Below, in pieces: positions 51,345 to 59,913 of a stretch of DNA of 64,000 bases (position 1 is the first letter of the stretch; each line of letters opens with the position of its first letter). The DNA is from an uncultured Piscinibacter sp. (lineage in GTDB: Bacteria > Pseudomonadota > Gammaproteobacteria > Burkholderiales > Burkholderiaceae_C): NCBI RefSeq assembly GCF_937952055.1, contig NZ_CALFYO010000019.1, positions 372,001 through 436,000 of the forward strand, in the 5' to 3' direction. The position numbers and the translations under genes are program-made. A model generated the notes under the pieces. That model was not told where the DNA came from and searched no databases. It saw nothing but the letters and a program-made list of their open reading frames with translations.

Positions 51345-52418
51345 TCAGGACAGCGTCCCGACCCCTGTGATGGTGGCCATGCCTGCGGGCTGCGACGGCC
51401 CGGGGTCCTCCCCCTCGGCCACCTCGGTGAGCAACGCGGCGGCACTTCGCACCAGTGGCCAAGCCAGCGTGGCCCCGGTGCCGTCGGTGCTCTCCATGCC
51501 GAGCTCGAGCAGCGCGGTGGCCTGGAACAGCGAGAGCGCGCGGTCCAGGCCATGGTGGTTGTGGCTGCGGCAGTAGACGCAATAGTCGGTCACCGCCGGG
51601 GCGATGCGCGAGGCCACCATCAGGGCGGCGCAGGCCGTCATGCCGTCGGCGATGACGAGATGCCGCTTGCTGCCGGCCACCAGCATCACGCCCACCATCA
51701 TCGCCATCTCGAAGCCGCCGAACGAGGCCAGCACCTCGACGGGGTCGGTAGCGTCCTTGTGGCGCGTCTGCGCGCCCTGAAGCACGGCGAGCAGGTGGTT
51801 GAGGTCCTCCTGCGGCATGTTCGGGCCCGACAGCAGCAGCTCGCGCAGCGGCGTGTCGGAAAGCCGCGAGAGCACCAGCGCGGCGCTCTCGTGCGCGCCG
51901 ACGCCGATACCGGCGCAGGCGATCACGTTGCCCGGCAGGGAGTCGGCGATCTCCATGCCGGCGCGGATAGCCGCGTGGGCTTGGTCGAGCGACATGGCCA
52001 TGGTGGCCCGCGAACTGCGCGTGCCGTGGGCGATCTTGCGCGCTAGCAGCCGTGCATGCGGCACCACCGGCTCGGCCACGCCGCAGTCCACCACCGACAG
52101 CTCCAGACCCTGGATGCGCGCGAACACCGCAACCGGCAGCTGCGATCCGAGCAGGCGCGCGACGAGCTTGGCCGTGGACGCACGGCCGGGAATGCCGATG
52201 CCGTCGACCGCGATGCCGTGGTCGGAGGCGAACAGCACGATCTGCGGCGCACGGAAGCGCGGCTTCAGCGTGTTCTGGATCAGCCCCAGGCGGATCGCCA
52301 GCGGCTCGAGTTCGCCCAGGCTTCCCGTGGTCTCGCTGCGACGCTGCAGCTTCTCGCGCAGCGCCTGCTCGAGCAGCGGGTTCGCGGTGGGCGTGATCAG
52401 GGAGCGGTTGACCGACAT
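51345..52418 (-). CDS. cobT: CobT-like nicotinate-nucleotide:base phosphoribosyltransferase
   Basis: A 357-residue homologue of CobT, which activates the lower-ligand base of cobalamin. The family sequence is clear in ASDHGIAVDGIGIPGRASTA, ACAGIGVGAHESA and FGGFEMAMMVGVMLVAG. The segment that normally reads GEGTGA, carrying the catalytic Glu, reads TDGTGA here with Asp312. No other cobalamin genes and no riboswitch are nearby; only 38 bp separate it from the ilvA stop. It may be an altered-specificity or weak enzyme rather than the standard one. Confidence 0.82.
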   Translation of the reverse strand: MSVNRSLITPTANPLLEQALREKLQRRSETTGSLGELEPLAIRLGLIQNTLKPRFRAPQIVLFASDHGIAVDGIGIPGRASTAKLVARLLGSQLPVAVFARIQGLELSVVDCGVAEPVVPHARLLARKIAHGTRSSRATMAMSLDQAHAAIRAGMEIADSLPGNVIACAGIGVGAHESAALVLSRLSDTPLRELLLSGPNMPQEDLNHLLAVLQGAQTRHKDATDPVEVLASFGGFEMAMMVGVMLVAGSKRHLVIADGMTACAALMVASRIAPAVTDYCVYCRSHNHHGLDRALSLFQATALLELGMESTDGTGATLAWPLVRSAAALLTEVAEGEDPGPSQPAGMATITGVGTLS

Positions 52419-52456
52419 GAAAGTGACGCAGTCCGGGCGGCAGTGTTCATTGTGCG

Positions 52457-54022
52457 TCAGCGCAGGAACATCCGGTACACCGGGTTCTCGGTCTCGTCCT
52501 TGCAGGGGTAGGCCAGCGTCGCGAGGAACTCGCGGAAGGCCTTCTTGTCTGCCTTCGGCACCTGGATGCCAACCAGGATGCGGCCGTAGTCGGCACCCTG
52601 GTTGCGGTAGTGGAACAGGCTGATGTTCCAGCCCGGGTGCATGCTGGACAGGAAGCGCATCAGCGCGCCAGGCCGTTCGGGGAAGATGAAGCGGTACAGC
52701 CGCTCGTCGTGCGCCAGCTCGGTGCGGCCGCCGACCATGTGGCGCACGTGTTGCTTGGCGAGTTCATCGTCGGTCAGATCCAGCGCCGCAAAGCCGTGGC
52801 GGCCGAAGTTGCGACCGAGCTTGTCGGCCTCCTCGCGATTGGCGATCGCCACGCCGACGAAGACATGAGCCTGCCTCGCGTCCGAGATGCGGTAGTTGAA
52901 CTCGGTGACGGCGCGCGGACCGATCAGCGCGCAGAAGCGCTTGAAGCTGCCACGCTCCTCGGGGATGGTGACGGCGAAGAGCGCCTCGCGCTGCTCGCCG
53001 ACCTCGGCGCGTTCGGCCACGAAGCGCAGCCGGTCGAAGTTCATGTTCGCGCCGCAGGCGATGGCGACGAAGGTCCTGCCCTTGAGCTTGTGCTGCTCGA
53101 CATATTGCTTGACCGCGGCCACGCCCATTGCGCCCGCCGGCTCGAGGATGCTGCGCGTGTCCTGGAACACGTCCTTGATCGCGGCGCATACGGCGTCGGT
53201 GTCGACGACGACGAAATCGTCGACCAGCTGGCGCGCGAGACGGAAGGTCTCCTCGCCGACCAGCTTGACCGCCGTGCCATCGGAGAACAGTCCGACGTCG
53301 GACAGCGTCACGCGCTTGCCCGCCCGCACCGAACGCAGCATGGCGTCGGAGTCGTTCATCTGCACGCCGATGACCTGGATGTCCGGACGCACCGACTTGA
53401 TGTACGCCGCCACGCCCGACACCAGGCCGCCGCCGCCGATGGCGACGAACACGGCATCGATCGGCCCCTGGTGCTGGCGCAGGATCTCCATGCCGATCGT
53501 GCCTTGGCCGGCGATGACGTCCGGGTCGTCGAAGGGGTGGACGAAAGTCAGTCCCTGCGCCCGTTCGAGCTCCAGTGCGTGAAGGTAGGCGTCGGAGTAG
53601 CTGTCGCCGTGCAGCACCACCTCGCCGCCGAGCGCGCGCACCGCGTCCACCTTCAGCTTCGGCGTGGTCACCGGCATGACGATCAGCGAGCGGCAGCCGA
53701 GCTGGCGCGCGCCGAGGGCGACGCCCTGGGCATGGTTGCCGGCCGAAGCGCAGATCACCCCGCGCTTGAGCTGCGCGGCGTCGAGGTGCGCCATCTTGTT
53801 GTAGGCGCCGCGCAGCTTGAAGCTGAACACCGGCTGGCTGTCCTCGCGCTTGAGCAAGACGTGGTTGCCCAGCCGCCGCGACAGGTTCTTGGCGACCTCC
53901 AGCGGCGTTTCGAGGGCCACGTCGTAGACGCGCGCCGTGAGGATCTTCTGCAGGTAGTCGGCCAGCGTCAGCGCCGCCGGGGTGGTCTTCTTCTTGTCGG
54001 GGCTGCGGCGCGTGCCGGCCAT
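52457..54022 (-). CDS. ilvA: Biosynthetic threonine deaminase
   Basis: A 521-residue PLP enzyme that converts threonine to 2-oxobutyrate, first step of isoleucine synthesis. PLP Lys69 lies in SFKLRGAYNKM, the phosphate loop in GGGGLVSG, and two C-terminal ACT-like regulatory domains (about 345-521) begin at EERGSFKRFCALIG and ERPGALMRFLSSMH. Two such domains are expected for feedback inhibition by isoleucine. The ATG at 54022 is preferred; a longer frame runs across a terminator-like hairpin and is not credible. Confidence 0.95.
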   Translation of the reverse strand: MAGTRRSPDKKKTTPAALTLADYLQKILTARVYDVALETPLEVAKNLSRRLGNHVLLKREDSQPVFSFKLRGAYNKMAHLDAAQLKRGVICASAGNHAQGVALGARQLGCRSLIVMPVTTPKLKVDAVRALGGEVVLHGDSYSDAYLHALELERAQGLTFVHPFDDPDVIAGQGTIGMEILRQHQGPIDAVFVAIGGGGLVSGVAAYIKSVRPDIQVIGVQMNDSDAMLRSVRAGKRVTLSDVGLFSDGTAVKLVGEETFRLARQLVDDFVVVDTDAVCAAIKDVFQDTRSILEPAGAMGVAAVKQYVEQHKLKGRTFVAIACGANMNFDRLRFVAERAEVGEQREALFAVTIPEERGSFKRFCALIGPRAVTEFNYRISDARQAHVFVGVAIANREEADKLGRNFGRHGFAALDLTDDELAKQHVRHMVGGRTELAHDERLYRFIFPERPGALMRFLSSMHPGWNISLFHYRNQGADYGRILVGIQVPKADKKAFREFLATLAYPCKDETENPVYRMFLR

Positions 54023-54055
54023 GGGCGGTCTCCAGGTGGGCCTTTGCGGCGCCGC

Positions 54056-54061
54056 ATCATA
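54056..54061 (-). promoter_or_regulatory. Candidate ilvA -10 box
   Basis: TATGAT on minus at 54061-54056 with a weak -35 (CTGCCG) 17 bases upstream. Transcription would start near 54049, about 27 bases before the ilvA ATG and downstream of the hairpin terminator, so ilvA would be expressed independently of the candidate small RNA. Confidence 0.4.
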
Positions 54062-54088
54062 CCGTCGCCATCCGGCCGCGGCAGCCCA

Positions 54089-54204
54089 GAAAAAAGCCCA
54101 AGGCATTGCTGCCTTGGGCTGAATCCACCAATGGAGGAGGTGGAGGAGACAAACGGCACGGCAGTCGAAAACGCGCCGAAACGAAACCAAACGACTACCG
54201 TATG
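54089..54204 (-). ncRNA. Candidate small RNA with anti-Shine-Dalgarno motif
   Basis: A possible RNA of about 116 bases on minus, between ilvA and osmC. It has its own promoter upstream and its own intrinsic terminator, but no convincing ORF. From the 5' side: a stem CGGCGCG/CGTGCCG (54178-54172 with 54160-54154), then a pyrimidine-rich single strand CTCCTCCACCTCCTCC (54148-54133), then the terminator hairpin. Two CUCCUCC blocks are able to pair with Shine-Dalgarno sequences, an organisation known from trans-acting sRNAs. A leader/attenuator for ilvA is the alternative. Evidence is sequence signals only. Confidence 0.5.
54090..54120 (-). terminator. Intrinsic terminator upstream of ilvA
   Basis: AGCCCAAGGCA (54095-54105) and TGCCTTGGGCT (54110-54120) form a perfect 11-bp stem with a 4-base loop, followed on minus by six to seven T. 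It terminates leftward transcription arriving from the ilvA-osmC gap. No plus-strand T-run follows, so it is not a bidirectional terminator. Confidence 0.85.
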
Positions 54205-54210
54205 CGAAAG

Positions 54211-54239
54211 AGTGTAGGTCCTTTCATGTTGCGCCGCAA
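54211..54239 (-). promoter_or_regulatory. Candidate sigma70 promoter of the small RNA
   Basis: On minus: -35 TTGCGG (54239-54234), a 17-base spacer, -10 TACACT (54216-54211). Predicted start near 54204. The terminator lies about 110 bases downstream and no start codon with ribosome site occurs between them. Confidence 0.5.
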
Positions 54240-54348
54240 TATGTTTCGAGACTGACCCGTAGAGAGGCGACTCCAGGCAGAACGTGACGCGATGCACAAT
54301 GCGCGCCGCGCACCGCAGGCGTGCGGTGGATCACCGAGGACGGCAGAC

Positions 54349-54771
54349 ATGGAGTGCACGATCAATTGGCTGGCCGACAGCGGCATGGCGTTCCTGGCGG
54401 AGACCGGCAGCGGCCATCTGCTGACCATGGACGGCGCACCCGAGGGCGGCGGGCGCAATCTCGCCCCAAGGCCGATGGAGACCGTGCTCGCCGGTGCCGG
54501 CGGCTGCTCGGCCTACGACGTGGTGCTCATCCTCAAGCGCGGCCGCCACGACGTGCGCGGCTGCAAGCTCAAACTGGACGCGCAGCGCGCCGACACCGAC
54601 CCGAAGGTGTTCACCGCGATCCACATGCATTTCACCGTCACCGGCCGCGAACTGCCGGAGGCGGCTGTCGAGCGGGCGATCCGCATGTCGCACGAAAAGT
54701 ACTGTTCGGCCACCGCGATGTTCGCCAAGACGGCGCAGATCACCACCAGCTTCGAGATCGTCCGCGACTGA
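54349..54771 (+). CDS. OsmC-family peroxide-resistance protein
   Basis: A 140-residue OsmC/Ohr superfamily protein starting MECTINWLADSGMAF, GAGG eight bases before. The two family cysteines are Cys53 (GAGGCSAYD) and Cys119 (YCSATAM), which reduce organic peroxides through a disulfide. The sequence is closer to the YhfA-like OsmC branch. It is convergent with coq7 (12 bp between stops). Confidence 0.92.
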   Translation: MECTINWLADSGMAFLAETGSGHLLTMDGAPEGGGRNLAPRPMETVLAGAGGCSAYDVVLILKRGRHDVRGCKLKLDAQRADTDPKVFTAIHMHFTVTGRELPEAAVERAIRMSHEKYCSATAMFAKTAQITTSFEIVRD

Positions 54772-54783
54772 TCCGGTTCAGGC

Positions 54784-55401
54784 TCAGAGGCGGTGCGCGG
54801 TGGTGGTCATCACCCGCGCGGCGGCCTTCATCGCCCAGCGCAGCGGCGCCGGCAACGGTGCGGCCCCGGCGGCCAGGGCCGCGTCGGCATGGCGGGCTTC
54901 GTCCTGGCGCATCTGCTCGACGATGGCGCGCGACGCGGTGTCGTGCCCTGGCAGGCGGTCGAGGTGGGACTCGAGATGGCGCTCGACCTGGCGTTCGGTC
55001 TCGACCAGGAAGCCCAGGCTCGCGGCGTCGCCGGCGCGGCCGGCGATCAGCCCGATCGCGAAGGCGCCGCCGTACCACAGCGGGTTGAGCAGGCTCGCTC
55101 GCGCACCGAGTTGCTGCAGGCGCTGCTGCGTCCAGGCGAGATGGTCCGTCTCCTCGCGGGCCGCCTGCTCGAACTGGCGGCGCAGTGAATCGTCCCGGGT
55201 CGCCAGGGCCTGCGCGCTGTACAGCGCCTGCGCACAGACTTCGCCGACATGGTTCACGCGCATCAGGGCTCCCGCCAGGCTGCGCTCGTCCTCGCTCAGG
55301 GGGCGGGGCTCCGTCGACGGTCGAGGACAGGCGCGGGCGGCATGGCTGGCCCCGGAAATCGCGCGCAGCGCGGTGTCGAGTGCGATCAGTAGCTTGTCCA
55401 T
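54784..55401 (-). CDS. coq7: Ubiquinone biosynthesis di-iron hydroxylase Coq7
   Basis: A 205-residue di-iron monooxygenase starting MDKLLIALDTALR that hydroxylates demethoxyubiquinone in the last ring modification of ubiquinone synthesis. The iron ligands are in MRVNHVGEV, REETDHLAW, a middle helix ETERQVERHLESH and QDEARHADAA, the last with EARH. Burkholderiales use Coq7 instead of UbiF. A longer frame upstream includes no family sequence. Confidence 0.95.
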   Translation of the reverse strand: MDKLLIALDTALRAISGASHAARACPRPSTEPRPLSEDERSLAGALMRVNHVGEVCAQALYSAQALATRDDSLRRQFEQAAREETDHLAWTQQRLQQLGARASLLNPLWYGGAFAIGLIAGRAGDAASLGFLVETERQVERHLESHLDRLPGHDTASRAIVEQMRQDEARHADAALAAGAAPLPAPLRWAMKAAARVMTTTAHRL

Positions 55402-55584
55402 CAAGGCGCAGATCAGGCTTGGGAGTTGACTCAGCAGCATACCCTCGCGGCGTCTCGACAATGCCGGCGGGCGGGCGGCGTCGGGGAAGAAACGAGGGTT
55501 TTCACGGAGCTGCTGGACCCGCACTGAATCGGTTACCCCTCGTTGTGCACAGGCAACAGCGGCCGCGATTTCCCCCCTAAATCT

Positions 55585-55613
55585 TTGCAAGGGCCGAGGG
55601 GGTCTGGTGGAAT
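55585..55613 (+). promoter_or_regulatory. Candidate porin promoter
   Basis: TTGCAA (55585-55590), a 17-base spacer and TGGAAT (55608-55613). Transcription would begin near 55620, giving an 85-base leader before the porin ATG, with AGGAGA as the ribosome site. The leader repeats GCAAGGG-like words, which may be a regulatory RNA target. Confidence 0.4.
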
Positions 55614-55705
55614 ACGCGCAACTTCCGCAAAGGGGGTTCGGCCTGATCTGCCTGCAAGGGCGCCAGTTGATCGGGACCTCTTGTTCAACCTAGGAGATAG
55701 TCGCA

Positions 55706-56770
55706 ATGAAAAAATCTCTGCTCGCTCTCGCAGTTCTGGGCGCATTTGCCGGCACCGCTTCGGCTCAGTCGTCGGTGACCATCTATGGCGTGCTCGACAT
55801 GAGCATCGCCAAGCGCAACGATTGCAGCCCCTGCGCCGTGAACCCCGGCTCGCCCAGCAGCGATGCCTGGACCATGCAGCAGTCGACCACCTCGCGCCTC
55901 GGCTTCCGCGGCAACGAGGACCTCGGCGGCGGCCTGTCGGCCCAGTTCCAGATCGAGCACCGCTTCAATCCGGACACCGGCGCGCAGAACCAGGCGCCGT
56001 TCTGGAACGGCCGCAGCTACGTCCAACTGACCAGCGCGGCAGCCGGCTCGGTCTACCTGGGCCGCGAGTACACCCCGGCGTTCTGGGTCCAATTGAAGTC
56101 TGACCCGTTCGGCAATGACGGCGTCGGCCAGACCGGCGTCGGCATCAACTGGGCCGGTTACTACACTCCCGATGGTGCTTCGGGCGTGACGACCGTTCCG
56201 CAGGCCAACTGGCCGGCTGGCGGCAGCGCCCGCACCTCGAACGTCATCGGCTACAAGACGCCCAGCCTGGGAGGCCTGACCGCCAACGTCGCCGTGAGCC
56301 TGTCGGAGACGACCGGCCAGGGCCGCAACACCGGCTTCAACGCCGAGTACACCGCCGGCCCGATCTACGCTGGTTTCGGCTACGAGAAGATCAACGACGG
56401 CACGGCCGACGGCAACGGCGTGATGAACTTCGCTGTGCACTACAACCTCGGCTTCGTGAAGCCGATCTTCTATTACGCCAAGTCGAAGGTCGGCAACGGC
56501 GACTTCAGCAACAGCGTCTTCCTGCTGGCCGCCAGCGCTCCGCTGGGCAACGGCACGCTGAAGTTCGGTTATTCGCGCATCAGCGTGGATGACGACCTGA
56601 ACTTCGCCGAAGACAAGCACACCAAGATCGGTGTCGGCTACAACTACAACCTGAGCAAGCGCACCAACCTGTACTTCGACGTGGGCAGCGCCACGGGCCT
56701 GGCCTCCGGTACCGGTGTGGAGGGCGAGCGCAGCACGGCCTACGCCGTGGGCGTGCGTCACACGTTCTGA
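55706..56770 (+). CDS. Gram-negative porin (Burkholderiales type)
   Basis: A 354-residue outer-membrane porin starting MKKSLLALAVLGAFAGTASA with signal peptide, mature sequence QSSVTIYGVLDMSI. The remainder has alternating beta-strand pattern, family landmarks SRLGFRGNEDLGGGLSAQF and AAAGSVYLGREYTPA, and a final strand ending in Phe (YAVGVRHTF) as required for assembly by Bam. Trimeric 16-strand porins of this kind provide passive diffusion, often for anions. Strong ribosome site AGGAGA and a clear terminator indicate high expression. Confidence 0.96.
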   Translation: MKKSLLALAVLGAFAGTASAQSSVTIYGVLDMSIAKRNDCSPCAVNPGSPSSDAWTMQQSTTSRLGFRGNEDLGGGLSAQFQIEHRFNPDTGAQNQAPFWNGRSYVQLTSAAAGSVYLGREYTPAFWVQLKSDPFGNDGVGQTGVGINWAGYYTPDGASGVTTVPQANWPAGGSARTSNVIGYKTPSLGGLTANVAVSLSETTGQGRNTGFNAEYTAGPIYAGFGYEKINDGTADGNGVMNFAVHYNLGFVKPIFYYAKSKVGNGDFSNSVFLLAASAPLGNGTLKFGYSRISVDDDLNFAEDKHTKIGVGYNYNLSKRTNLYFDVGSATGLASGTGVEGERSTAYAVGVRHTF

Positions 56771-56810
56771 TCGAGGCTCGCCTCGCGCGAGCTTGATTCG
56801 AACCGCCTTG

Positions 56811-56836
56811 AAAGGCCGCCCTCGGGCGGCCTTTTT
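56811..56836 (+). terminator. Intrinsic terminator after the porin
   Basis: GGCCGCCC (56814-56821) and GGGCGGCC (56824-56831) with a 2-base loop, AAA before and TTTTT after. It lies 40 bases past the porin stop. The A and T runs are partly complementary, so it could act in both directions, though nothing converges here. Confidence 0.9.
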
Positions 56837-56863
56837 CATGGAGGCATCGTCGCTCGAAAGTCC

Positions 56864-57586
56864 ATGCATCGCAGTCTTGTCGCTCTGGCCGTGGCGTCGT
56901 TGGCGGCCTGCACGTCGGTGGTCGCGCCGACGCCGACTTTGCACCCGGGCGACCGGGGCCCCTGGGCCGCGTGGCAAGATCTCCGCCTGCCCGGGAAGCG
57001 AAGCACGGTCTATCGGACGCAGCGCGACGGCGACCGGATCGTCGTCCATGCCGAGGCCGACGGCTCGGCGAGCATGCTGCGGCGACAGGTGCGGATCGAC
57101 GCGGCGCAACCCCTGCGGGTGCAGTTCTCCTGGCGTGTCGCGCGCCTGATCGAGCAGGCCGACCTCGGCGACGCCGACGCGTCGGACTCGCCCGCGCGAC
57201 TCGTCTTCGCCTTCGACGGTGACCATGCGAGACTGTCGCAACGCAACCGCATGCTCTTCGAACTCGCCCAGGCGCTCACGGGCGAGTCGCCACCCTACGC
57301 CACGCTGATGTACGCCTGGGATCCGCGCGCGGTCGCCGGATCGGTGATCTCCGCGCCGCGCTCCGACCGTGTCCGCAAGATCGTGCTCGAGTCGGGGACC
57401 GCCCGCGTCGGACAGTGGTTGCACTACGAGCGCGACCTGCAGGCCGACTTCCGCCGTGCCTTCGGCGAAGACCCCGGCACCCTCATCGGCGTGGCCCTGA
57501 TGACCGACGCGGACAACACCGCGAGCCGCTCCGCGGCGTCGTACGGCGAGGTACGCCTGATCGGCCGCGACGGCGCGCCGCTGTGA
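56864..57586 (+). CDS. DUF3047-type lipoprotein
   Basis: A 240-residue protein starting MHRSLVALAVASLAAC, lipobox ending at Cys16. The mature part shows DUF3047 features such as LRVQFSWRVARLIEQADLG, ATLMYAWDPRAVAGSVI and IGVALMTDADNT. The family has no known function; it is exported and lipid-anchored. It is separated from the porin by a terminator and from the peptide-importer operon by 100 bp. Confidence 0.82.
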   Translation: MHRSLVALAVASLAACTSVVAPTPTLHPGDRGPWAAWQDLRLPGKRSTVYRTQRDGDRIVVHAEADGSASMLRRQVRIDAAQPLRVQFSWRVARLIEQADLGDADASDSPARLVFAFDGDHARLSQRNRMLFELAQALTGESPPYATLMYAWDPRAVAGSVISAPRSDRVRKIVLESGTARVGQWLHYERDLQADFRRAFGEDPGTLIGVALMTDADNTASRSAASYGEVRLIGRDGAPL

Positions 57587-57686
57587 ATCGGCGATGATCC
57601 GGGCATTCCCGCTTGGCGCGGGGCATGCAATTTGCTGAACTCCGCTGCCGGCGTCGCGCCGGTCCAGCCGTCCACGATACCTTCGC

Positions 57687-58670
57687 ATGCTTGCCTTCAT
57701 CCTGCGTCGACTGCTCCAGGCGGTCGTCGTCATGCTCGCGGTGGCCTTCATCGCCTTCATGCTGTTCCAGTACGTCGGCGACCCGGTGACCAACCTGCTC
57801 GGGCAGGACGCCACGCCGGAGCAGCGCACCCAGCTGCGTGCCGACCTGGGCCTGGACAAGCCCTTCCCGGTGCAGTTCGCGGCGTTCGTGGGCAATGCGC
57901 TGCAGGGCGAGTTCGGGCTGAGTCTGCGCCAGGGACGCAAGGTGTCGTCGCTCATCGCCGAGCGGCTGCCCGCGACGCTGGAACTGGCCCTGCTCGCCGC
58001 GCTGATCGCGTTGTTGGTCGGCATTCCGATGGGCGTCTATGCGGCGCTGCGCAGAGGGACCCTGCTGTCCCAGTTGATGATGACCCTCTCGCTCGTCGGC
58101 GTGTCGCTGCCGACCTTCCTCATCGGCATCCTGCTGATCCTCGTCTTCGCGGTGATCCTCAAGGTGCTGCCGAGCTTCGGTCGCGGCGACGTGGTCTCGC
58201 TCGGTCCCTGGACCACCGGCATGCTCACTGTCGACGGCTGGAAGCACCTGGTGCTGCCGGCGACCACCCTGGCCGTGTTCCAGCTCGCGCTGATCATGCG
58301 GCTGGTGCGAGCCGAGATGCTCGAGGTGCTGCGGACCGACTACATCAAGTTCGCGCGCGCGCGCGGCCTGCCCGACCGCGTCGTCTACTTCGGGCACGCG
58401 CTGAAGAACACTCTGGTGCCGGTGATCACCATCACCGGGCTGCAACTCGGCTCGCTGATCGCCTTCGCGATCATCACCGAGACGGTGTTCCAGTGGCCCG
58501 GCATGGGCCTGCTGTTCATCCAGGCGGTGCAATTCGCCGACATCCCGGTGATGGCCGCGTACCTTTGCCTGATCGCATTGATCTTCGTGCTCATCAACCT
58601 GATCGTCGACCTGCTGTACTTCGCCGTCGACCCGCGCCTGCGCCTCGCCTCGGGCACCGGAGCGCATTGA
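57687..58670 (+). CDS. Peptide-type ABC transporter permease (DppB-like)
   Basis: A 327-residue permease starting MLAFILRRLLQAVVVMLAVA, with the DppB N-terminal helix and conserved loop MLEVLRTDYIKFARARGLPD that contacts the ATPases. Six helices are visible. It overlaps the M20 peptidase start by one base (TGATG). The pair with the later DppC-like permease makes the membrane channel of the importer. Confidence 0.95.
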   Translation: MLAFILRRLLQAVVVMLAVAFIAFMLFQYVGDPVTNLLGQDATPEQRTQLRADLGLDKPFPVQFAAFVGNALQGEFGLSLRQGRKVSSLIAERLPATLELALLAALIALLVGIPMGVYAALRRGTLLSQLMMTLSLVGVSLPTFLIGILLILVFAVILKVLPSFGRGDVVSLGPWTTGMLTVDGWKHLVLPATTLAVFQLALIMRLVRAEMLEVLRTDYIKFARARGLPDRVVYFGHALKNTLVPVITITGLQLGSLIAFAIITETVFQWPGMGLLFIQAVQFADIPVMAAYLCLIALIFVLINLIVDLLYFAVDPRLRLASGTGAH

Positions 58671-59893
58671 TGGTCGCCGCCCACGCGAGCGCTGCCCACG
58701 GCGCCTACCAGCGCCTGTCCGCCTGGCATGGCGAGCTCACCGCCTTCCGGCGCGACCTGCATGCCCATCCCGAGCTCGGTTTCGAGGAGAAGCGCACCGC
58801 CTCGCGCGTGGTGGAGGCGCTGCGTGTGGCCGGCGTCGACGAGATCCACGAAGGCATCGGCCGCACCGGCGTGGTCGGCGTGGTGCGTGGCCGGCGCGGC
58901 ACGTCGGGCCGCGAGGGACGTTCCATTGGCCTGCGCGCCGACATGGATGCGCTGCCTCTGGTGGAGGAGAACGACTTTGCCTGGCGTTCGGCGACGCGCG
59001 GCCTGATGCACGGCTGCGGCCACGACGGCCATACCACCATGCTCGTCGGCGCGGCGCGCTACCTCGCCGCAACGCGCGACTTCGACGGCACAGCGGTGCT
59101 GATCTTCCAGCCCGGCGAGGAGGGCTTCGCCGGAGCCAAGGCGATGATCGACGACGGCCTGTTCGAGCGCTTCCCGGTCGAATCCGTCTATGCGATGCAC
59201 AACTGGCCGGCACTGCCGGCCGGCACGATCGGCGTGAACCCAGGGCCGATGATGGCGGCGGCCGACCGCATCGAGATCACCGTGCAGGGCCGCGGCGGCC
59301 ACGGTGCCCATCCCTACCTGACCATCGACCCGGTGCTGGTGGCGGCGCACATCATCACCGCGGCGCAGAGCCTGGTGTCGCGCAACGTCAGCCCGATCGA
59401 CAACGCGGTGGTCAGCCTGTGCTCGGTGCATGCCGGCGAACCGACCGCCTTCGCGGTGATCCCGCGCGAGGCGCGCATCGTCGGCACGGTGCGCACCTTC
59501 CGGCGCGAGGTGCAGGACATGATCGAGGAGCGGCTCGGCCGCCTCGTCGAGTCTGTCGCGCTCGGCTTCGGCGCCACGGCACGGCTCAAGTACATGCGCA
59601 GCTACCCGGCCACCATCAACTCCGAGCGTGAGGCAAAGTTCGCCGCCGACGTGGCGGCCGGCATCGTGGGCGAGCAGCACGTGGTGCGCGAGTTGCCGCC
59701 GAGCATGGGCGCCGAGGACTTCTCCTTCATGCTGCAGGTGAAGCCCGGCGCCTACCTGCGCCTCGGCCAGGGCGGCGAGGGCAGCTGCTTCCTGCACAAC
59801 AGCCGATACGATTTCAACGACGATGTGCTGCCGCTTGGCGCCGCGCTGTTCGCCTCGCTGGTCGAGCGCGCGCTGCGGCCGGGCAAGCCCTGA
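58670..59893 (+). CDS. M20-family amidohydrolase/peptidase
   Basis: A 407-residue M20D metallohydrolase starting MVAAHASAAHGAYQRLS. Metal-binding motifs are LRADMDALP, HGCGHDGHTTML and FQPGEEGFAGA. The family includes hippurate hydrolase, N-acyl-amino-acid hydrolases and indole-acetyl-amino-acid hydrolases. Its position inside an importer operon suggests it hydrolyses the imported substrate in the cytoplasm; no signal peptide is present. Confidence 0.93.
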   Translation: MVAAHASAAHGAYQRLSAWHGELTAFRRDLHAHPELGFEEKRTASRVVEALRVAGVDEIHEGIGRTGVVGVVRGRRGTSGREGRSIGLRADMDALPLVEENDFAWRSATRGLMHGCGHDGHTTMLVGAARYLAATRDFDGTAVLIFQPGEEGFAGAKAMIDDGLFERFPVESVYAMHNWPALPAGTIGVNPGPMMAAADRIEITVQGRGGHGAHPYLTIDPVLVAAHIITAAQSLVSRNVSPIDNAVVSLCSVHAGEPTAFAVIPREARIVGTVRTFRREVQDMIEERLGRLVESVALGFGATARLKYMRSYPATINSEREAKFAADVAAGIVGEQHVVRELPPSMGAEDFSFMLQVKPGAYLRLGQGGEGSCFLHNSRYDFNDDVLPLGAALFASLVERALRPGKP

Positions 59894-59913
59894 CGGACCA
59901 CCCTGGAGACACC

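Noticed and set aside
52419..52456. Cobalamin riboswitch before the cobT-like gene
   Set aside because: Only 38 bases separate it from ilvA, far too short for the riboswitch, and no conserved B12-box is seen.
54023..54190. Leader-peptide attenuator for ilvA
   Set aside because: The open frame through the hairpin has no run of Ile, Leu or Val codons in a short peptide, and ilvA has a possible promoter downstream of the hairpin; attenuation cannot be fully excluded.
54131..54217. A 28-codon plus-strand frame beginning MEEVEETNGT over the candidate sRNA
   Set aside because: No ribosome site or promoter on plus, and the same bases are better explained as the pyrimidine-rich part of a minus-strand RNA.
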